Shown: piece by piece, positions 15,917-24,810 of the stretch
How the letters are laid out: the number at the start of each line of letters is the position of its first letter
Position numbering within the stretch: the first letter of the stretch is position 1
Assembly: GCA_050181585.1 (NCBI GenBank)
Contig: JBFXDA010000007.1
Location: 1-64,000, forward strand
DNA: 64,000 nucleotides
From: JAQSWP01 sp050181585
Lineage (GTDB): Bacteria > Pseudomonadota > Alphaproteobacteria > Reyranellales > JAQSWP01
Direction of reading: 5' to 3'
The notes under the pieces: generated by a model
Database searches by the model: none
Told to the model about the DNA's origin: nothing
The model's input: only the letters and a program-made list of their open reading frames with translations
Position numbers and translations under genes: made by a program

Positions 15917-16933
15917 ATGGGACTGAACGGCAAATTCGTTGGCCTGGCGGCCGCGGGGCTGCTTCTGGCGGCGCCGGCATTGGCCGCCGATCCGAGCGGT
16001 TTCTATGTCGGCATCGGCGGCGGCATCAACTACGCGCAGGACTCCGACGTCGAAATCGGTTTCGGCGGCGGCGGCGGCTTCAACGTCAAGGACGTCGACA
16101 GCAAGACCGGTTGGGCCGGCAATGCCTTCGTCGGCTACAATTTCGGCGGCCCGCGGCTGGAGCTCGAACTCGCCTACCGCAACAACAAGGTGAAGAAAGG
16201 CGAGCTGCCGGGCGATCGCGAGCGCGTCCAGTCCGGCGCGCTGATGGCCAACTTCATCTACGAATTCTTCAGCGACGGCGTGGTGTCGCCCTATATCGGC
16301 GCCGGCGCCGGCGCGGCCTTCGTCAAGGGCAAGGGCCAGCTCGACGACAGCGACTTCGTCTTCGCCTACCAGGGCATTGCCGGCGTCAACGTGAAGGTGT
16401 CGCCCAACGTGGTGCTGTCCGCCGACTACCGCTATTTCCGCACCGCCGATCCGCAGTTGAAGGAGAACGGCGTCTCCGCCGACTTCGACTACGTCAACCA
16501 TACCGGCATGGTCGGCCTCGCTTATCGCTTCGGCAAGTCGCCGCGGCCGCAGGAAGCGCGCCCGGCCGCCGTGCCCCCACCGGCGCCGGCAACGGCGCCG
16601 ATCAGCCGCAGCTACATGGTGTTCTTCGACTTCGACAAGTCGGACCTCAGCCAGCAGGCCATCTCCACCATCAAGCTGGCGGCGGCCAATTCGCGCCAGG
16701 GCGGCATTCAGCGGCTCAACGTCACCGGCCACGCCGACCGCGCCGGCACCGAGCAGTACAACATGGCGCTGTCGCTGCGCCGCGCCAATGCGGTGAAGCA
16801 GGTGCTGGTGGCCGAGGGCATCCCGGCCGATTCGATCGTGGTCATCGGCCGCGGCGAGAGCCAGCCGCTGGTGCCGACCGCCGACGGCGTGCGCGAAGCG
16901 CAGAACCGGCGCGTCGAGATCATCCTGCAATAG
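15917..16933 (+). CDS. OmpA-family outer membrane protein
   Basis: A 338-residue protein with a Sec signal peptide (cut likely after ALA, residue 23), an eight-stranded beta-barrel domain (about 27-205) and a proline-rich linker (VPPPAPATAPI). A C-terminal OmpA peptidoglycan-binding domain follows (FFDFDKSDLS, GHADRAGTEQYNMALSLRRA, then NRRVEIIL). The barrel lies in the outer membrane; the C-terminal domain holds meso-diaminopimelate of peptidoglycan. ATG at 15917 follows a GGGGGAGTGGGG stretch and opens the signal peptide. It has its own promoter and a strong terminator, so it is monocistronic. Confidence 0.93.
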   Translation: MGLNGKFVGLAAAGLLLAAPALAADPSGFYVGIGGGINYAQDSDVEIGFGGGGGFNVKDVDSKTGWAGNAFVGYNFGGPRLELELAYRNNKVKKGELPGDRERVQSGALMANFIYEFFSDGVVSPYIGAGAGAAFVKGKGQLDDSDFVFAYQGIAGVNVKVSPNVVLSADYRYFRTADPQLKENGVSADFDYVNHTGMVGLAYRFGKSPRPQEARPAAVPPPAPATAPISRSYMVFFDFDKSDLSQQAISTIKLAAANSRQGGIQRLNVTGHADRAGTEQYNMALSLRRANAVKQVLVAEGIPADSIVVIGRGESQPLVPTADGVREAQNRRVEIILQ

Positions 16934-16953
16934 CCCGCGAGACTGCGGACTAG

Positions 16954-16985
16954 AAAACGGCCGATCGCGGGATCGGCCGTTTTTT
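16954..16985. terminator. Strong bidirectional terminator between convergent genes
   Basis: AAAACGGCCGATC (16954-16966), loop GCGG and GATCGGCCGTTTT (16971-16983), then further T, make a 13-bp perfect stem with A-run and T-run flanks. It works on both strands: for the OmpA-family gene (plus) and for the alanine/proline-rich protein gene (minus). Confidence 0.95.
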
Positions 16986-16999
16986 CTTGCGTCCGAGGC

Positions 17000-17671
17000 T
17001 TAGGGCGAGGGGCTGAGTTCCGAACCGCCGCCCGGGGACGGCATGGGCGGCGCGGCCTGCGGTTCCGCCGCGCTTCCTTCCGTTCTTGTTTCGGCCGGCG
17101 CGGCCGGGGTCGCCGCCGCCGCTTTTGCCGGCGTGGCGCTGGCGGGCGTCGCCTTGGCTGGCGTCGTCTTGGCCGGTTGTGCCTTGGCGGGCGCGGCCGG
17201 GTCCTTGGTCTGCAGCGCGGCGATCGGCGTCAGGTCGCCGCAGGCGGGCCCGCCCATGGTATAGCCGAGCCGGTCGATGACCTGCGCCAGGGTGGCGGAT
17301 TTCTCGGCCTGCAGGGCGCGGTCGATGCGCAGGCGGGCGTGGCCGCAATAGGTGCCCTCGTTCTGGCGCAGGGCGGCGTGGTTGGCCAGGCGGGTGACGA
17401 AACTGTCGAGCGCCGAGCCGCCGCCGAAATGCGCCTTCATCGCCTGGGCATTGCCGACCAGCCCGCCATTGTAGCGCTTCACGAACGAGGCATAGGCGTC
17501 GCGGAACGCGGGATCGTTGCGGCAGGCGAGGGCTGCGACCATGAACTCGGTAACGAGGTACCGGGTGCCGATTTCCGCTTTCGACAGGCCGCCGGGACAG
17601 ATGTTTGCGAAAGCGACCGAAGGAGCCAGAAGGGCGACAACCAAGCCTGCCGCCAATCGCCTGCCCATCAT
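17000..17671 (-). CDS. Secreted hypothetical protein with Ala/Pro-rich tail
   Basis: A 223-residue protein of unknown function. A signal peptide (MMGRRLAAGLVVALLAPSVA, then FAN) is followed by a conserved-looking domain with cysteines (NICPGGL, LACRNDPAF, GTYCGHARL, GGPACGDL), so disulfides are plausible in the periplasm. The last 75 residues are low-complexity repeats of AKTTPAKATPA type ending in PSPGGGSELSPSP. ATG at 17671 or 17668 starts the signal peptide; the 49 in-frame codons upstream overlap the next gene and are rejected. I do not recognise the family. Confidence 0.7.
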   Translation of the reverse strand: MMGRRLAAGLVVALLAPSVAFANICPGGLSKAEIGTRYLVTEFMVAALACRNDPAFRDAYASFVKRYNGGLVGNAQAMKAHFGGGSALDSFVTRLANHAALRQNEGTYCGHARLRIDRALQAEKSATLAQVIDRLGYTMGGPACGDLTPIAALQTKDPAAPAKAQPAKTTPAKATPASATPAKAAAATPAAPAETRTEGSAAEPQAAPPMPSPGGGSELSPSP

Positions 17672-17720
17672 GAAAGCGTTTCCCGGATTCGAGTTTTCAG
17701 TTGGGGCGGTGTAGCAGGTC

Positions 17721-18347
17721 TTAGCCCGCGCGCTCAAGCTTTCCCTGCGCGCGCAATACCGCGTCGCGCACCAGCGGCAGGCGGTCGTTGCCGAAATACA
17801 TGTCGTCGCCCGCCACATACATCGTCGGCGAGCCGAAGCCGCCGCGCGCCATTAGTTCCTCGGTGCTGGCGCGCAGGCGGTCCTTGTATTCGGCTGAAGC
17901 GATGCGGGCGAAGAAATCGTCGCGCTCGAGGCCGACCTCGCGCACGATTTCCTCCATCACCTGGTCCTGCGAGATGTCCTGCAACTCGCCCCAGTAGGTC
18001 TCGAACACGGTACGGGCATAGCGCGGCAGGCAGTCGCGCTCGATGGCGACGAAGGCGCCGCGCATGGCCTTGACGCTGTTGACCGGGAAGACCGGCGGCA
18101 TGGCGATGCGCAGGCCGCTGAAGCGGGCCCAGTCCTTCAGGTCCTTGGCGTAGTAGCGCGACTTCACCGGATGCGGCTTCTCGCGCGCCTCGTAGACGGT
18201 CTTGTTGACCGTGTTGAAGACGCCGCCGACCAGGATCGGCTTCCAGACGATCCGGGCGCCGGTCTCGGCGGCCAGCGGCTGGATGTTGTGGAAGGCGAGA
18301 TAGGTCCAGGGGCTGGAGCAATCGAAGTAGAACTCGATGTCGACCAT
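17721..18347 (-). CDS. DsbA-family 2-hydroxychromene-2-carboxylate isomerase-like protein
   Basis: A 208-residue thioredoxin-fold protein of the kappa-GST/HCCA isomerase branch. The start MVDIEFYFDCSSPWTYLAF carries the SSP active region, where the first serine acts as the catalytic residue or contacts glutathione; FGSPTMYVAGDDMYFGNDRL near the end is the family hallmark. In naphthalene breakdown such enzymes isomerise hydroxychromene carboxylate with glutathione, but many members act elsewhere. ATG at 18347 has GAGGACGG upstream. It is divergent from the glutamine amidotransferase. Confidence 0.85.
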   Translation of the reverse strand: MVDIEFYFDCSSPWTYLAFHNIQPLAAETGARIVWKPILVGGVFNTVNKTVYEAREKPHPVKSRYYAKDLKDWARFSGLRIAMPPVFPVNSVKAMRGAFVAIERDCLPRYARTVFETYWGELQDISQDQVMEEIVREVGLERDDFFARIASAEYKDRLRASTEELMARGGFGSPTMYVAGDDMYFGNDRLPLVRDAVLRAQGKLERAG

Positions 18348-18460
18348 TTTCGCCGTCCTCCCGCGCATTCCGTTGCATTAATACTAGGGCGGCGACGGAA
18401 GTGCGGTCCAGCAACCCGGGCACTGTAATTTCGCCGTCATTTCCGGTAAATATTGCCGTC

Positions 18461-19201
18461 ATGGCGTCTGTCGACAAAAACCGCGTTCTCGCCGTCGTCC
18501 ACCAGGAGACTTCCCGCACCGGGCGCGTCGGCGAGTTGCTGCAATCCTGGGGCTACGAGATCGAGCGCTGCTGCCCCAGTATCGGCCACGCCCTGCCGCA
18601 GGATCCTTCCGCCTATGCCGGCGTGGTCGTGTTCGGCGGGCCGATGAGCGCCAACGACTGCACCACGCTGCCGGGCATCCGGGCGGAGCTGGACTGGCTG
18701 CCCCGGGTGCTGGAGACGGACACGCCGTTTCTCGGCATCTGCCTGGGCGCGCAGCTCATGGCGCGGGTGCTGGGCGCGCGGGTCGAGACCCACCCCGAGG
18801 GCCGCGCCGAGATCGGCTATGTCGAGATCGAGCCGGTCTATCCCGACTGCCAGATCTTCCCCGAGCGCATGCATGTCTACCAGTGGCATCGCGAAGGCTT
18901 CGGCCTGCCGCGCGACTGCACCTTGCTGGCGCGCGGCGAGCATTTCGAGAACCAGGCCTATCGCTACGGCGAGCGCGTCTACGGCCTGCAGTTCCATCCC
19001 GAGGTGACGCTGGAGATGAAGCAGATCTGGACCGTGAAGGGCGCCGAGCGGCTGAAAATGCCCGGCGCCCAGCCGGCCGAGCAGCATATCGAGCTGCATT
19101 CCGTGCACGATCCCAAGCTCGGCGCCTGGACCGAGCGTTTCCTGCGCCGTTGGCTGCGCATGATGGATCGCATCGCCCATCCGCACGCCAACCCGGCCTG
19201 A
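18461..19201 (+). CDS. Class I glutamine amidotransferase-like protein
   Basis: A 246-residue stand-alone class I amidotransferase domain. The nucleophile is C94 in LGICLGAQLMARVLG; the partner histidine and glutamate are H179 and E181 in LQFHPEVTLEM. The family resembles GMP synthase glutaminase subunits and gamma-glutamyl hydrolases. No synthase partner is adjacent, so it may release ammonia for a distant enzyme or cleave gamma-glutamyl compounds. ATG at 18461 is preferred over an ATG 20 codons upstream, because the mature fold starts at NRVLAVVHQE. Confidence 0.83.
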   Translation: MASVDKNRVLAVVHQETSRTGRVGELLQSWGYEIERCCPSIGHALPQDPSAYAGVVVFGGPMSANDCTTLPGIRAELDWLPRVLETDTPFLGICLGAQLMARVLGARVETHPEGRAEIGYVEIEPVYPDCQIFPERMHVYQWHREGFGLPRDCTLLARGEHFENQAYRYGERVYGLQFHPEVTLEMKQIWTVKGAERLKMPGAQPAEQHIELHSVHDPKLGAWTERFLRRWLRMMDRIAHPHANPA

Positions 19202-19205
19202 TCCC

Positions 19206-19643
19206 ATGGCGTTCGGCGATCGCAGCGCGGCGGATGTCGAGGCCTGGGCGCGCGAGCAGGACGGCCGCGACCGCCTGGCGCGCACGCTCGGCATCGAGCT
19301 GCTCGAAGCCAGGCCGGGCTACGCGCGGCTGGCGATGACCGTCACCGAGAGCGTGCTGAACGCGCACGGCATGTGCCACGGCGGGGCCATCTTCAGCCTG
19401 GCCGATGCCGGTTTCTTCTATGCCTGCAATTCCGCCGGCGTACCGTCGGTGGCAGCGGGCTGCGACATCAACTACCTGCGCCCGGCCAAGCCGGGCGAGC
19501 GGCTGGAAGTGGTCGTGCGCGAGCGCTCGCGCAGCCGGCGCAGCGGCCTCTACGACGCCGAAGTGCGCAACGCCGAGGGCCAGCTCGTGGCCGTCATGAG
19601 CGGCCGGGCGATGGCGGTGAACGGGGCGGCGACCGGCGGCTGA
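19206..19643 (+). CDS. PaaI-type hotdog thioesterase
   Basis: A 145-residue hotdog-fold thioesterase. The motif LNAHGMCHGGAIFSLADAGF is characteristic of PaaI (hydroxyphenylacetyl-CoA thioesterase), with an aspartate in the catalytic helix; AAGCDINYLRPAKPGERL follows. PaaI removes CoA from stalled phenylacetate-pathway intermediates. No other paa ring-oxidation genes are here, so the substrate could be another aryl- or acyl-CoA. It starts 4 bases after the amidotransferase stop. Confidence 0.88.
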   Translation: MAFGDRSAADVEAWAREQDGRDRLARTLGIELLEARPGYARLAMTVTESVLNAHGMCHGGAIFSLADAGFFYACNSAGVPSVAAGCDINYLRPAKPGERLEVVVRERSRSRRSGLYDAEVRNAEGQLVAVMSGRAMAVNGAATGG

Positions 19644-19650
19644 GACGCCC

Positions 19651-21336
19651 TCAGGCCGCTTCCAGCGGGCTGGCGCGGCGCACGATGCCGCGATGGTCGG
19701 CTCCGGCCGGCAGGGTGCCGAAGGCCGCGCCGTGATCGCCGGCCAGGCGCGAAGCGCAGAAGGCGTCGGCCACCGCCGCCGGCGCGTGGCGCACCAGCAG
19801 CGAGCCCTGCATCATCAGCGCCAGGCGTTCGACGATGCGCCGCGCGCGCGGCTCGAAATTCTCCAGATCCCCCACCATGGCGCGGCAGTCTTCGAGATAG
19901 GCGTCGAAGCGCGTATCGGCGCCGCGCGCCTTGGCGGCCTCGTCGAAATAGGCGCCCAGCGCATCGGGATCGCGGGAGAGCGCGCGCAGCACGTCCAGGC
20001 ACTGCACGTTGCCCGAGCCTTCCCAGATCGAGTTCAGCGGCGCGTCGCGGTAGAGTCGCGGCATGATCGATTCCTCGACATAGCCGTTGCCGCCATGGCA
20101 CTCCAGCGCCTCGCCGACCACCGCCGGGCTGCGCTTGCACAGCCAGTATTTGGCGATCGGCGTCAGCAGGCGGCCGAGCTTCTCCTCCTCCGCATCGCCG
20201 GGCCCCTTGTCGAAGGTGCCGGCCACGCGCAGCGCCAGCGCCGTCGCGGCTTCCGATTCCAGCGCCAGGTCGGCCAGGACGTTGGCCATCAGCGGCTGGT
20301 CGATCAGCCGCGCGCCGAAGGCGGAGCGGCCGCTGGCATGGTTGATCGCCTGGGCGGTGGCGTGGCGGATCATGGCGGCGGCGCCCAGCGAGGTGTCGAG
20401 GCGGGTATGGCGCACCATCTCGATGATGGTGGCGACGCCGCGGCCTTCCTCGCCGATCAGCACGCCGTGGGCGTTGTGGAATTCGATCTCGCTGGAGGCG
20501 TTGGAGCGATTGCCCAGCTTGTCCTTCAGCCGCTGCAGGCGCAGCGCGTTGCGCGCGCCGTCGGGCGTGAAGCGCGGCACGAAGAAGCAGCTCAGGCCCC
20601 CCGCCGCCTGCGCCAGCACCAGGAACGCGTCGCACATCGGCGCCGAGCAGAACCATTTGTGGCCGACGATCTCGTAGGCGCCGCCGGGACCGCCATTGCC
20701 GGTCGGCCGCGCCTGGCTGGTGTTGGCGCGCACGTCGGAGCCGCCCTGCTTCTCGGTCATCGCCATGCCGATCAGCACGCCGGCCTTGTCCTGCGCCGGC
20801 CGCAGCACGGGATCGTACTGGCGGGCGCGGATGCGCGGCTCCCACACCGCCGCCAGCTCGGGCAGGCGCCGCAGCGCGGGGATGGCGGCGAAGGTCATGG
20901 TGATGGGGCAGGCGGGGCCTTCGTTGACCTGGATGAAGGGGATGTAGAGCGCCGCCCGCGCCACATGCGCGCCGGGCCGCGTCTCGTTCCACGGCAGGGC
21001 GTGGATGTCGTTCTCGATGCCCAGCGCCATCAGCCCATGCCAGGCGGGATGGAATTCGACCTCGTCGATGCGATTTCCGTAGCGGTCGTGGGTGCGCAGT
21101 TGGGGCGTGAAGCGGTCGGCCAGGAATCCCTGCTGGATCAGCTCGGCCGAACCCGCCTTGCGGCCGAACTCCATCGCCCGCTCGACGATCCAGCCGCCGC
21201 CTTCGCGCTGCACGCCCTCGACCAGGGCGCGGTCGGCGGCGAAGGAATTGTAGTTCTCCAGCGGCGTCGCCTGGTTGAACACGGAATGGGTGGCGAACGG
21301 CGTCGCCTGCGGCGCTGCCATCGTGGCCTGGGCCAT
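19651..21336 (-). CDS. AidB-like acyl-CoA dehydrogenase
   Basis: A 561-residue flavoprotein of the acyl-CoA dehydrogenase fold, close in size and pattern to AidB and isovaleryl-CoA dehydrogenase. Visible are GMAMTEKQGGSDVRANTS and HKWFCSAPMCDAFLVLAQA (FAD region), then LDTSLGAAAMIRHATAQAI and VECHGGNGYVEE-like ECHGGNGYVEESIMPRLYRD with NSIWEGSGNVQCLDVLRA. AidB binds DNA and is induced by alkylation in E. coli; true dehydrogenase activity is low. Whether this protein binds DNA is unknown. ATG at 21336 has GCGAGG upstream; an ATG pair 11 codons earlier is possible. Confidence 0.88.
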   Translation of the reverse strand: MAQATMAAPQATPFATHSVFNQATPLENYNSFAADRALVEGVQREGGGWIVERAMEFGRKAGSAELIQQGFLADRFTPQLRTHDRYGNRIDEVEFHPAWHGLMALGIENDIHALPWNETRPGAHVARAALYIPFIQVNEGPACPITMTFAAIPALRRLPELAAVWEPRIRARQYDPVLRPAQDKAGVLIGMAMTEKQGGSDVRANTSQARPTGNGGPGGAYEIVGHKWFCSAPMCDAFLVLAQAAGGLSCFFVPRFTPDGARNALRLQRLKDKLGNRSNASSEIEFHNAHGVLIGEEGRGVATIIEMVRHTRLDTSLGAAAMIRHATAQAINHASGRSAFGARLIDQPLMANVLADLALESEAATALALRVAGTFDKGPGDAEEEKLGRLLTPIAKYWLCKRSPAVVGEALECHGGNGYVEESIMPRLYRDAPLNSIWEGSGNVQCLDVLRALSRDPDALGAYFDEAAKARGADTRFDAYLEDCRAMVGDLENFEPRARRIVERLALMMQGSLLVRHAPAAVADAFCASRLAGDHGAAFGTLPAGADHRGIVRRASPLEAA

Positions 21337-21477
21337 GGTTGCCTCGCTTTCGTCGTTTGCCGCCATCATAGGCGAGCGGGCAGCGCGGCGGCAGGGCCAA
21401 TCGCCGGCGATCCTCGCGAGAAATGGCCGCAGCCGGCGCGGGCGTGCTATAAAGCGGCGCCTAACGGGGGGAATTGC

Positions 21478-22458
21478 ATGTCCAGCATCGCCATCTTTTT
21501 CATCGTTCTGGTCGTCGTCGGCCTGGTCTTTCTCTACCTCACCGTCAAGACCGTGCCGCAGGGCGAGAACTGGACGGTCGAGACCTTCGGCCGCTACACC
21601 CGCACCCTGAAGCCGGGCCTCAACATCATCGTGCCGATCATCAACCGGGTCGGCGCCCGGATGAACATGCAGGAGAACGTGCTCGACATCCCCTCGCAGA
21701 AGGTGATCACCAAGGACAACGCCATCGTCACGGTCGACGCCGTCGCCTTCTACCAGATCGTCGACGCCGCGCAGGCCGCCTACGAGGTGGCCGATCTGCT
21801 GGAGGCGATGAAGAACCTGGCGCTGACCAACATCCGCAACGTGATCGGCAACATGAATCTCGACGACGTGCTGGCCAAGCGCAACGACGTCAACGACACG
21901 CTGCTGGCGATCATCGACCAGGCCACCAACCCCTGGGGCGTCAAGGTGCTGCGCGTCGAGCTGAAGGACATCCAGCCGCCGGACGACATGGTGCAGGCCA
22001 TGGCGCGGCAGATGAAGGCGGAACGCGAGAAGCGCGCCGTCATCCTGGAGGCCGAAGGCGTGCGCGAAGCCAGCATCAAGCGGGCCGAGGGCGAGAAGCA
22101 GGCGCAGATCCTCGAGGCCGAGGGCCGCCGCGAGGCCGCCTTCCGCGACGCCGAGGCGCGCGAACGCGCCGGCGAGGCCGAGGCCAAGGCCACCAACATG
22201 GTGGCGCAGGCGGTGCAGGGCACCGGCTCGCAGGCGGTCAGCTACTTCCTGGGCCAGCGCTACATCGACGCGCTGGCCAAGATCGGGGCCGCCAACAACA
22301 GCAAGCTGGTCTTCATGCCGATGGACGCCGTCGGCGTCATGGGCACGATCGGCGGCATCATGGAGCTGGTCAAGGAAGCGCAGGCCAATGCGCGGGCCGG
22401 CAGCGGCGGCGCGCCGCCGCCGCCCTCGGGCGGTCAGGGTCCCTGGAACCGGGGCTGA
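21478..22458 (+). CDS. SPFH/Band 7 (stomatin, QmcA-like) membrane protein
   Basis: A 326-residue prohibitin-homology protein. It has one N-terminal membrane segment (about 3-22) and an SPFH domain (TVPQGENWTVETFGRYTRTL, then TKDNAIVTVDAVAFYQI). A long charged coiled coil follows (about 180-245: AREKRAVILEAEGVREA type repeats), with a Gly/Pro-rich tail. Family members form membrane ring oligomers that shape microdomains and modulate proteases such as FtsH. It pairs with an NfeD gene 18 bases downstream, the usual partner of this family. Confidence 0.93.
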   Translation: MSSIAIFFIVLVVVGLVFLYLTVKTVPQGENWTVETFGRYTRTLKPGLNIIVPIINRVGARMNMQENVLDIPSQKVITKDNAIVTVDAVAFYQIVDAAQAAYEVADLLEAMKNLALTNIRNVIGNMNLDDVLAKRNDVNDTLLAIIDQATNPWGVKVLRVELKDIQPPDDMVQAMARQMKAEREKRAVILEAEGVREASIKRAEGEKQAQILEAEGRREAAFRDAEARERAGEAEAKATNMVAQAVQGTGSQAVSYFLGQRYIDALAKIGAANNSKLVFMPMDAVGVMGTIGGIMELVKEAQANARAGSGGAPPPPSGGQGPWNRG

Positions 22459-22476
22459 GCAGGGGCGGGGGCGCAG

Positions 22477-22932
22477 GTGGAAACCAATCTGGGGATCGAG
22501 TTCTGGCACTGGCTGGCGCTGACCGGCGTCATGCTGCTGTTCGAGATGCTGGTGCCGGGCATCTTCTTCATGTTCGTGGCGGCGGGCGCGGCCGCGGTCG
22601 GCATCGTCATGCTGTTCGCGCCCGGCCTGCCGCTGACCTGGCAGTTGCTGATCTTCATCGCCGTCGCCATCGTCACCGCCTATGGCGGGCGCAAGTATCT
22701 CGCCCGCTTCCAGCGCCGGCGCGATGCCACCGATCCCGGCACGCTGAACCGGCGCGGCAGCGAACTGGTCGGCCAGACCCTCATCCTGGTCGAGCCGATC
22801 GTCGCCGGCCGCGGCCGGGCGAGGGTGGGCGATACGACCTGGACGGTGACCGGGCCGGACGCGCCCCTGGGCGCCCGGGTCGAGGTGATCGCCAGCACCG
22901 GCGCCGAATTGCGGGTCAAGCCGCGTCTCTGA
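22477..22932 (+). CDS. NfeD-family membrane protein
   Basis: A 151-residue short NfeD protein: two or three membrane segments (about 13-33, 38-70) followed by a C-terminal OB-fold-type beta domain (GSELVGQTLILVEPIVAGRG, then RARVGDTTWTVTG). It partners the SPFH protein encoded just upstream. The start is GTG at 22477, preceded by a G-rich ribosome site; no ATG is available near the expected N-terminus. Confidence 0.9.
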   Translation: METNLGIEFWHWLALTGVMLLFEMLVPGIFFMFVAAGAAAVGIVMLFAPGLPLTWQLLIFIAVAIVTAYGGRKYLARFQRRRDATDPGTLNRRGSELVGQTLILVEPIVAGRGRARVGDTTWTVTGPDAPLGARVEVIASTGAELRVKPRL

Positions 22933-22940
22933 CGCGGTTT
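22921..22940 (+). terminator. Possible terminator overlapping the NfeD stop codon
   Basis: CCGCGT, loop CTCTG, and ACGCGG (22921-22937), followed by TTT. The 6-bp stem is short and the T-run is brief, so it is at best a weak terminator between NfeD and the convergent formamidase gene. Confidence 0.35.
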
Positions 22941-22954
22941 GCTCCCGGGGCGGT

Positions 22955-23893
22955 TCAGCCGCCGGCGTATTTCTTTTCCAGCATGGCGTGCACCCCCTTG
23001 TGGCCGTCGACCAGTTGCGTCACGTGCAGGTCGCAGGCCAGGCTGCACAGCATGTAGGCGTCCTCCGGCGCGACGTTGGTGCGCTCGCAGATCAGCACGA
23101 TCATCTCGCGCAGCGCCTGCTTGGCGGCATCGTCGAGGTCCGGGTCCATGCCATGGGTGATGTAATGCGTGGCGGTCTCGCCGCGCGGCATGGTCAGCTT
23201 GCGGCCCTTGTGCACCGTCAGGCGGAAAGTGCCGCTGAGATTGGTCTCCAGCGCCGTCAGGTTGACCTCGCCGTCGCCCTGCACGCCATGCCCGTCGCCG
23301 GCCGAGAACAGCGCGCCTTCGGCGAACACCGGCAGGAACAGCTTGGCGCCGACGCCCAGCTCCTTGTTGTCGATGTTGCCGCCGAAGGCGCGCGGCTCGA
23401 TCGAGCTGACCGCGCCCCATTCCGGCGGCGGCGCCACGGCCATGATGCCGAAGAAGGGTTTCAGCGGAATCTCCACGCCCCAGGGCAGGGTGCAGAGGCC
23501 GCGTCCGGCGTCGATGGGGATGATCGTCAGGCGGGTGAAGGGGAAGTCCTCCGGCAGGGTGCCGAACAGCGGCCGCTGCCGGTTCCAGCCCCAGTCGGTG
23601 CGGAAACGGATGTCCAGCACCTCGATTTCGAGGCTGTCGCCGGGCATGGCGCCTTCGACGTAGACCGGCCCGGTCAGGATATGGGCGCCGAGATAGGGCT
23701 TGTGGGCGGCATGGATGGCGTGCAGTTCCGGCAGCACCCGATGGGGCGGTCCGGGCAGGATGTCGGGGCCGCCCGAGACGCAGTGGATCGTGACCGTATC
23801 GCCGGACCTGACCTGCAGCGTGGGCTTCAGCCGGGCGTCGAAATAGCCCCAGTGCACGGTTTCGGGCGACGAATGCAGTTCATGCGCTGTCAT
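22955..23893 (-). CDS. Acetamidase/formamidase family protein
   Basis: A 312-residue member of the FmdA/AmdA amidase family, zinc-dependent enzymes that hydrolyse formamide or acetamide to ammonia and acid. Family features include TVHWGYFDARLKPTLQVRSG, GAHILTGPVYVEGAMPGDSL, the SAGDGHGVQGDGEV metal-site region and CSLACDLHVTQLVDGHKGVH. The actual amide is unknown. It stands alone, divergent from rlmJ over 71 bases and tail to tail with NfeD. Confidence 0.88.
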   Translation of the reverse strand: MTAHELHSSPETVHWGYFDARLKPTLQVRSGDTVTIHCVSGGPDILPGPPHRVLPELHAIHAAHKPYLGAHILTGPVYVEGAMPGDSLEIEVLDIRFRTDWGWNRQRPLFGTLPEDFPFTRLTIIPIDAGRGLCTLPWGVEIPLKPFFGIMAVAPPPEWGAVSSIEPRAFGGNIDNKELGVGAKLFLPVFAEGALFSAGDGHGVQGDGEVNLTALETNLSGTFRLTVHKGRKLTMPRGETATHYITHGMDPDLDDAAKQALREMIVLICERTNVAPEDAYMLCSLACDLHVTQLVDGHKGVHAMLEKKYAGG

Positions 23894-23964
23894 GGCGGCG
23901 ATCGGTCTCCCTGTGGCATGGTCAGTAGAGCACGATCCATGCCAGCTTCCAGCCTCAGCGAACG

Positions 23965-24810
23965 ATGAACTATCGCCACGCCTTCCATGCCGGCAATTTC
24001 GCCGACGTGCTCAAGCACGCCGCCTTGGCGCTGGCGCTGGAGCTGCTGGCGGCGAAGGACAAGCCGTTCCTGGTCCTCGACACCCATGCCGGCCGCGGAC
24101 GCTACGACCTGGCGCGGGAAGCCACGCGCACGGGCGAATGGCAGGACGGCATCGGCCGGCTGCTGCAAGCGCAGGACCGTCCCGCCGAGCTGAAGCGCTA
24201 CACCGACATCGTGCGCGGCTTCAACCGGCGCTTGGGCGGTACGGGTGAGGCGCTCCTGCATTATCCCGGCTCGCCGCGCCTGGTGCGCGCCCTGCTGCGG
24301 CCGGGCGACCGGCTGGTCGCCTGCGAACTGCACGATGAGGACGGGTTGGCGCTGCGGCGGGAATTCGCCGGCGATCCGCAGGTCGAGGTCAAACGCTCGG
24401 ACGGTTACGCGGCGCTGAAGGCGCTGCTGCCGCCGCCGGAACGGCGCGGGCTGGTGCTGATCGATCCGCCGTTCGAGGCCAGGGACGAATTCGACAGGCT
24501 GCAACGCGCACTCCTGCAGGCGCTGCGCCGCTTCGCCACCGGCACCTACCTGATCTGGTACCCGGTGAAGGACGCGCCGGCCGTGGCCGGCTTCAAGGCG
24601 TTTCTGGCGCGAGCGCAGCTCAAGCGCACCCTGACCGCCGAGCTGGAAGTCCCGGCCCGCACGGCGGGCGGCCTGCGCCGCGCCGGGGTGGCGCTGGTCA
24701 ACGCGCCCTGGCCGATCGAGGACGGGCTGGCGGCGACCGGCCCCTTTCTGGCCCGTGCCCTGGGCGGCCGCGACGGCGCGTTCGACCTCGACTGGATCGC
24801 CAGGGATTAG
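23965..24810 (+). CDS. rlmJ: 23S rRNA (adenine-2030-N6)-methyltransferase RlmJ
   Basis: A 281-residue SAM-dependent methyltransferase that modifies A2030 of 23S rRNA. The N-terminus MNYRHAFHAGNFADVLKHA is nearly invariant in RlmJ. The SAM region includes FLVLDTHAGRGRYDL, and the catalytic motif for N6-adenine is DPPFE (VLIDPPFEARDEFDRL). The stop codon TAG at 24808-24810 lies inside the first base pairs of a large palindrome, so the repeat edge supplies the stop. Confidence 0.95.
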   Translation: MNYRHAFHAGNFADVLKHAALALALELLAAKDKPFLVLDTHAGRGRYDLAREATRTGEWQDGIGRLLQAQDRPAELKRYTDIVRGFNRRLGGTGEALLHYPGSPRLVRALLRPGDRLVACELHDEDGLALRREFAGDPQVEVKRSDGYAALKALLPPPERRGLVLIDPPFEARDEFDRLQRALLQALRRFATGTYLIWYPVKDAPAVAGFKAFLARAQLKRTLTAELEVPARTAGGLRRAGVALVNAPWPIEDGLAATGPFLARALGGRDGAFDLDWIARD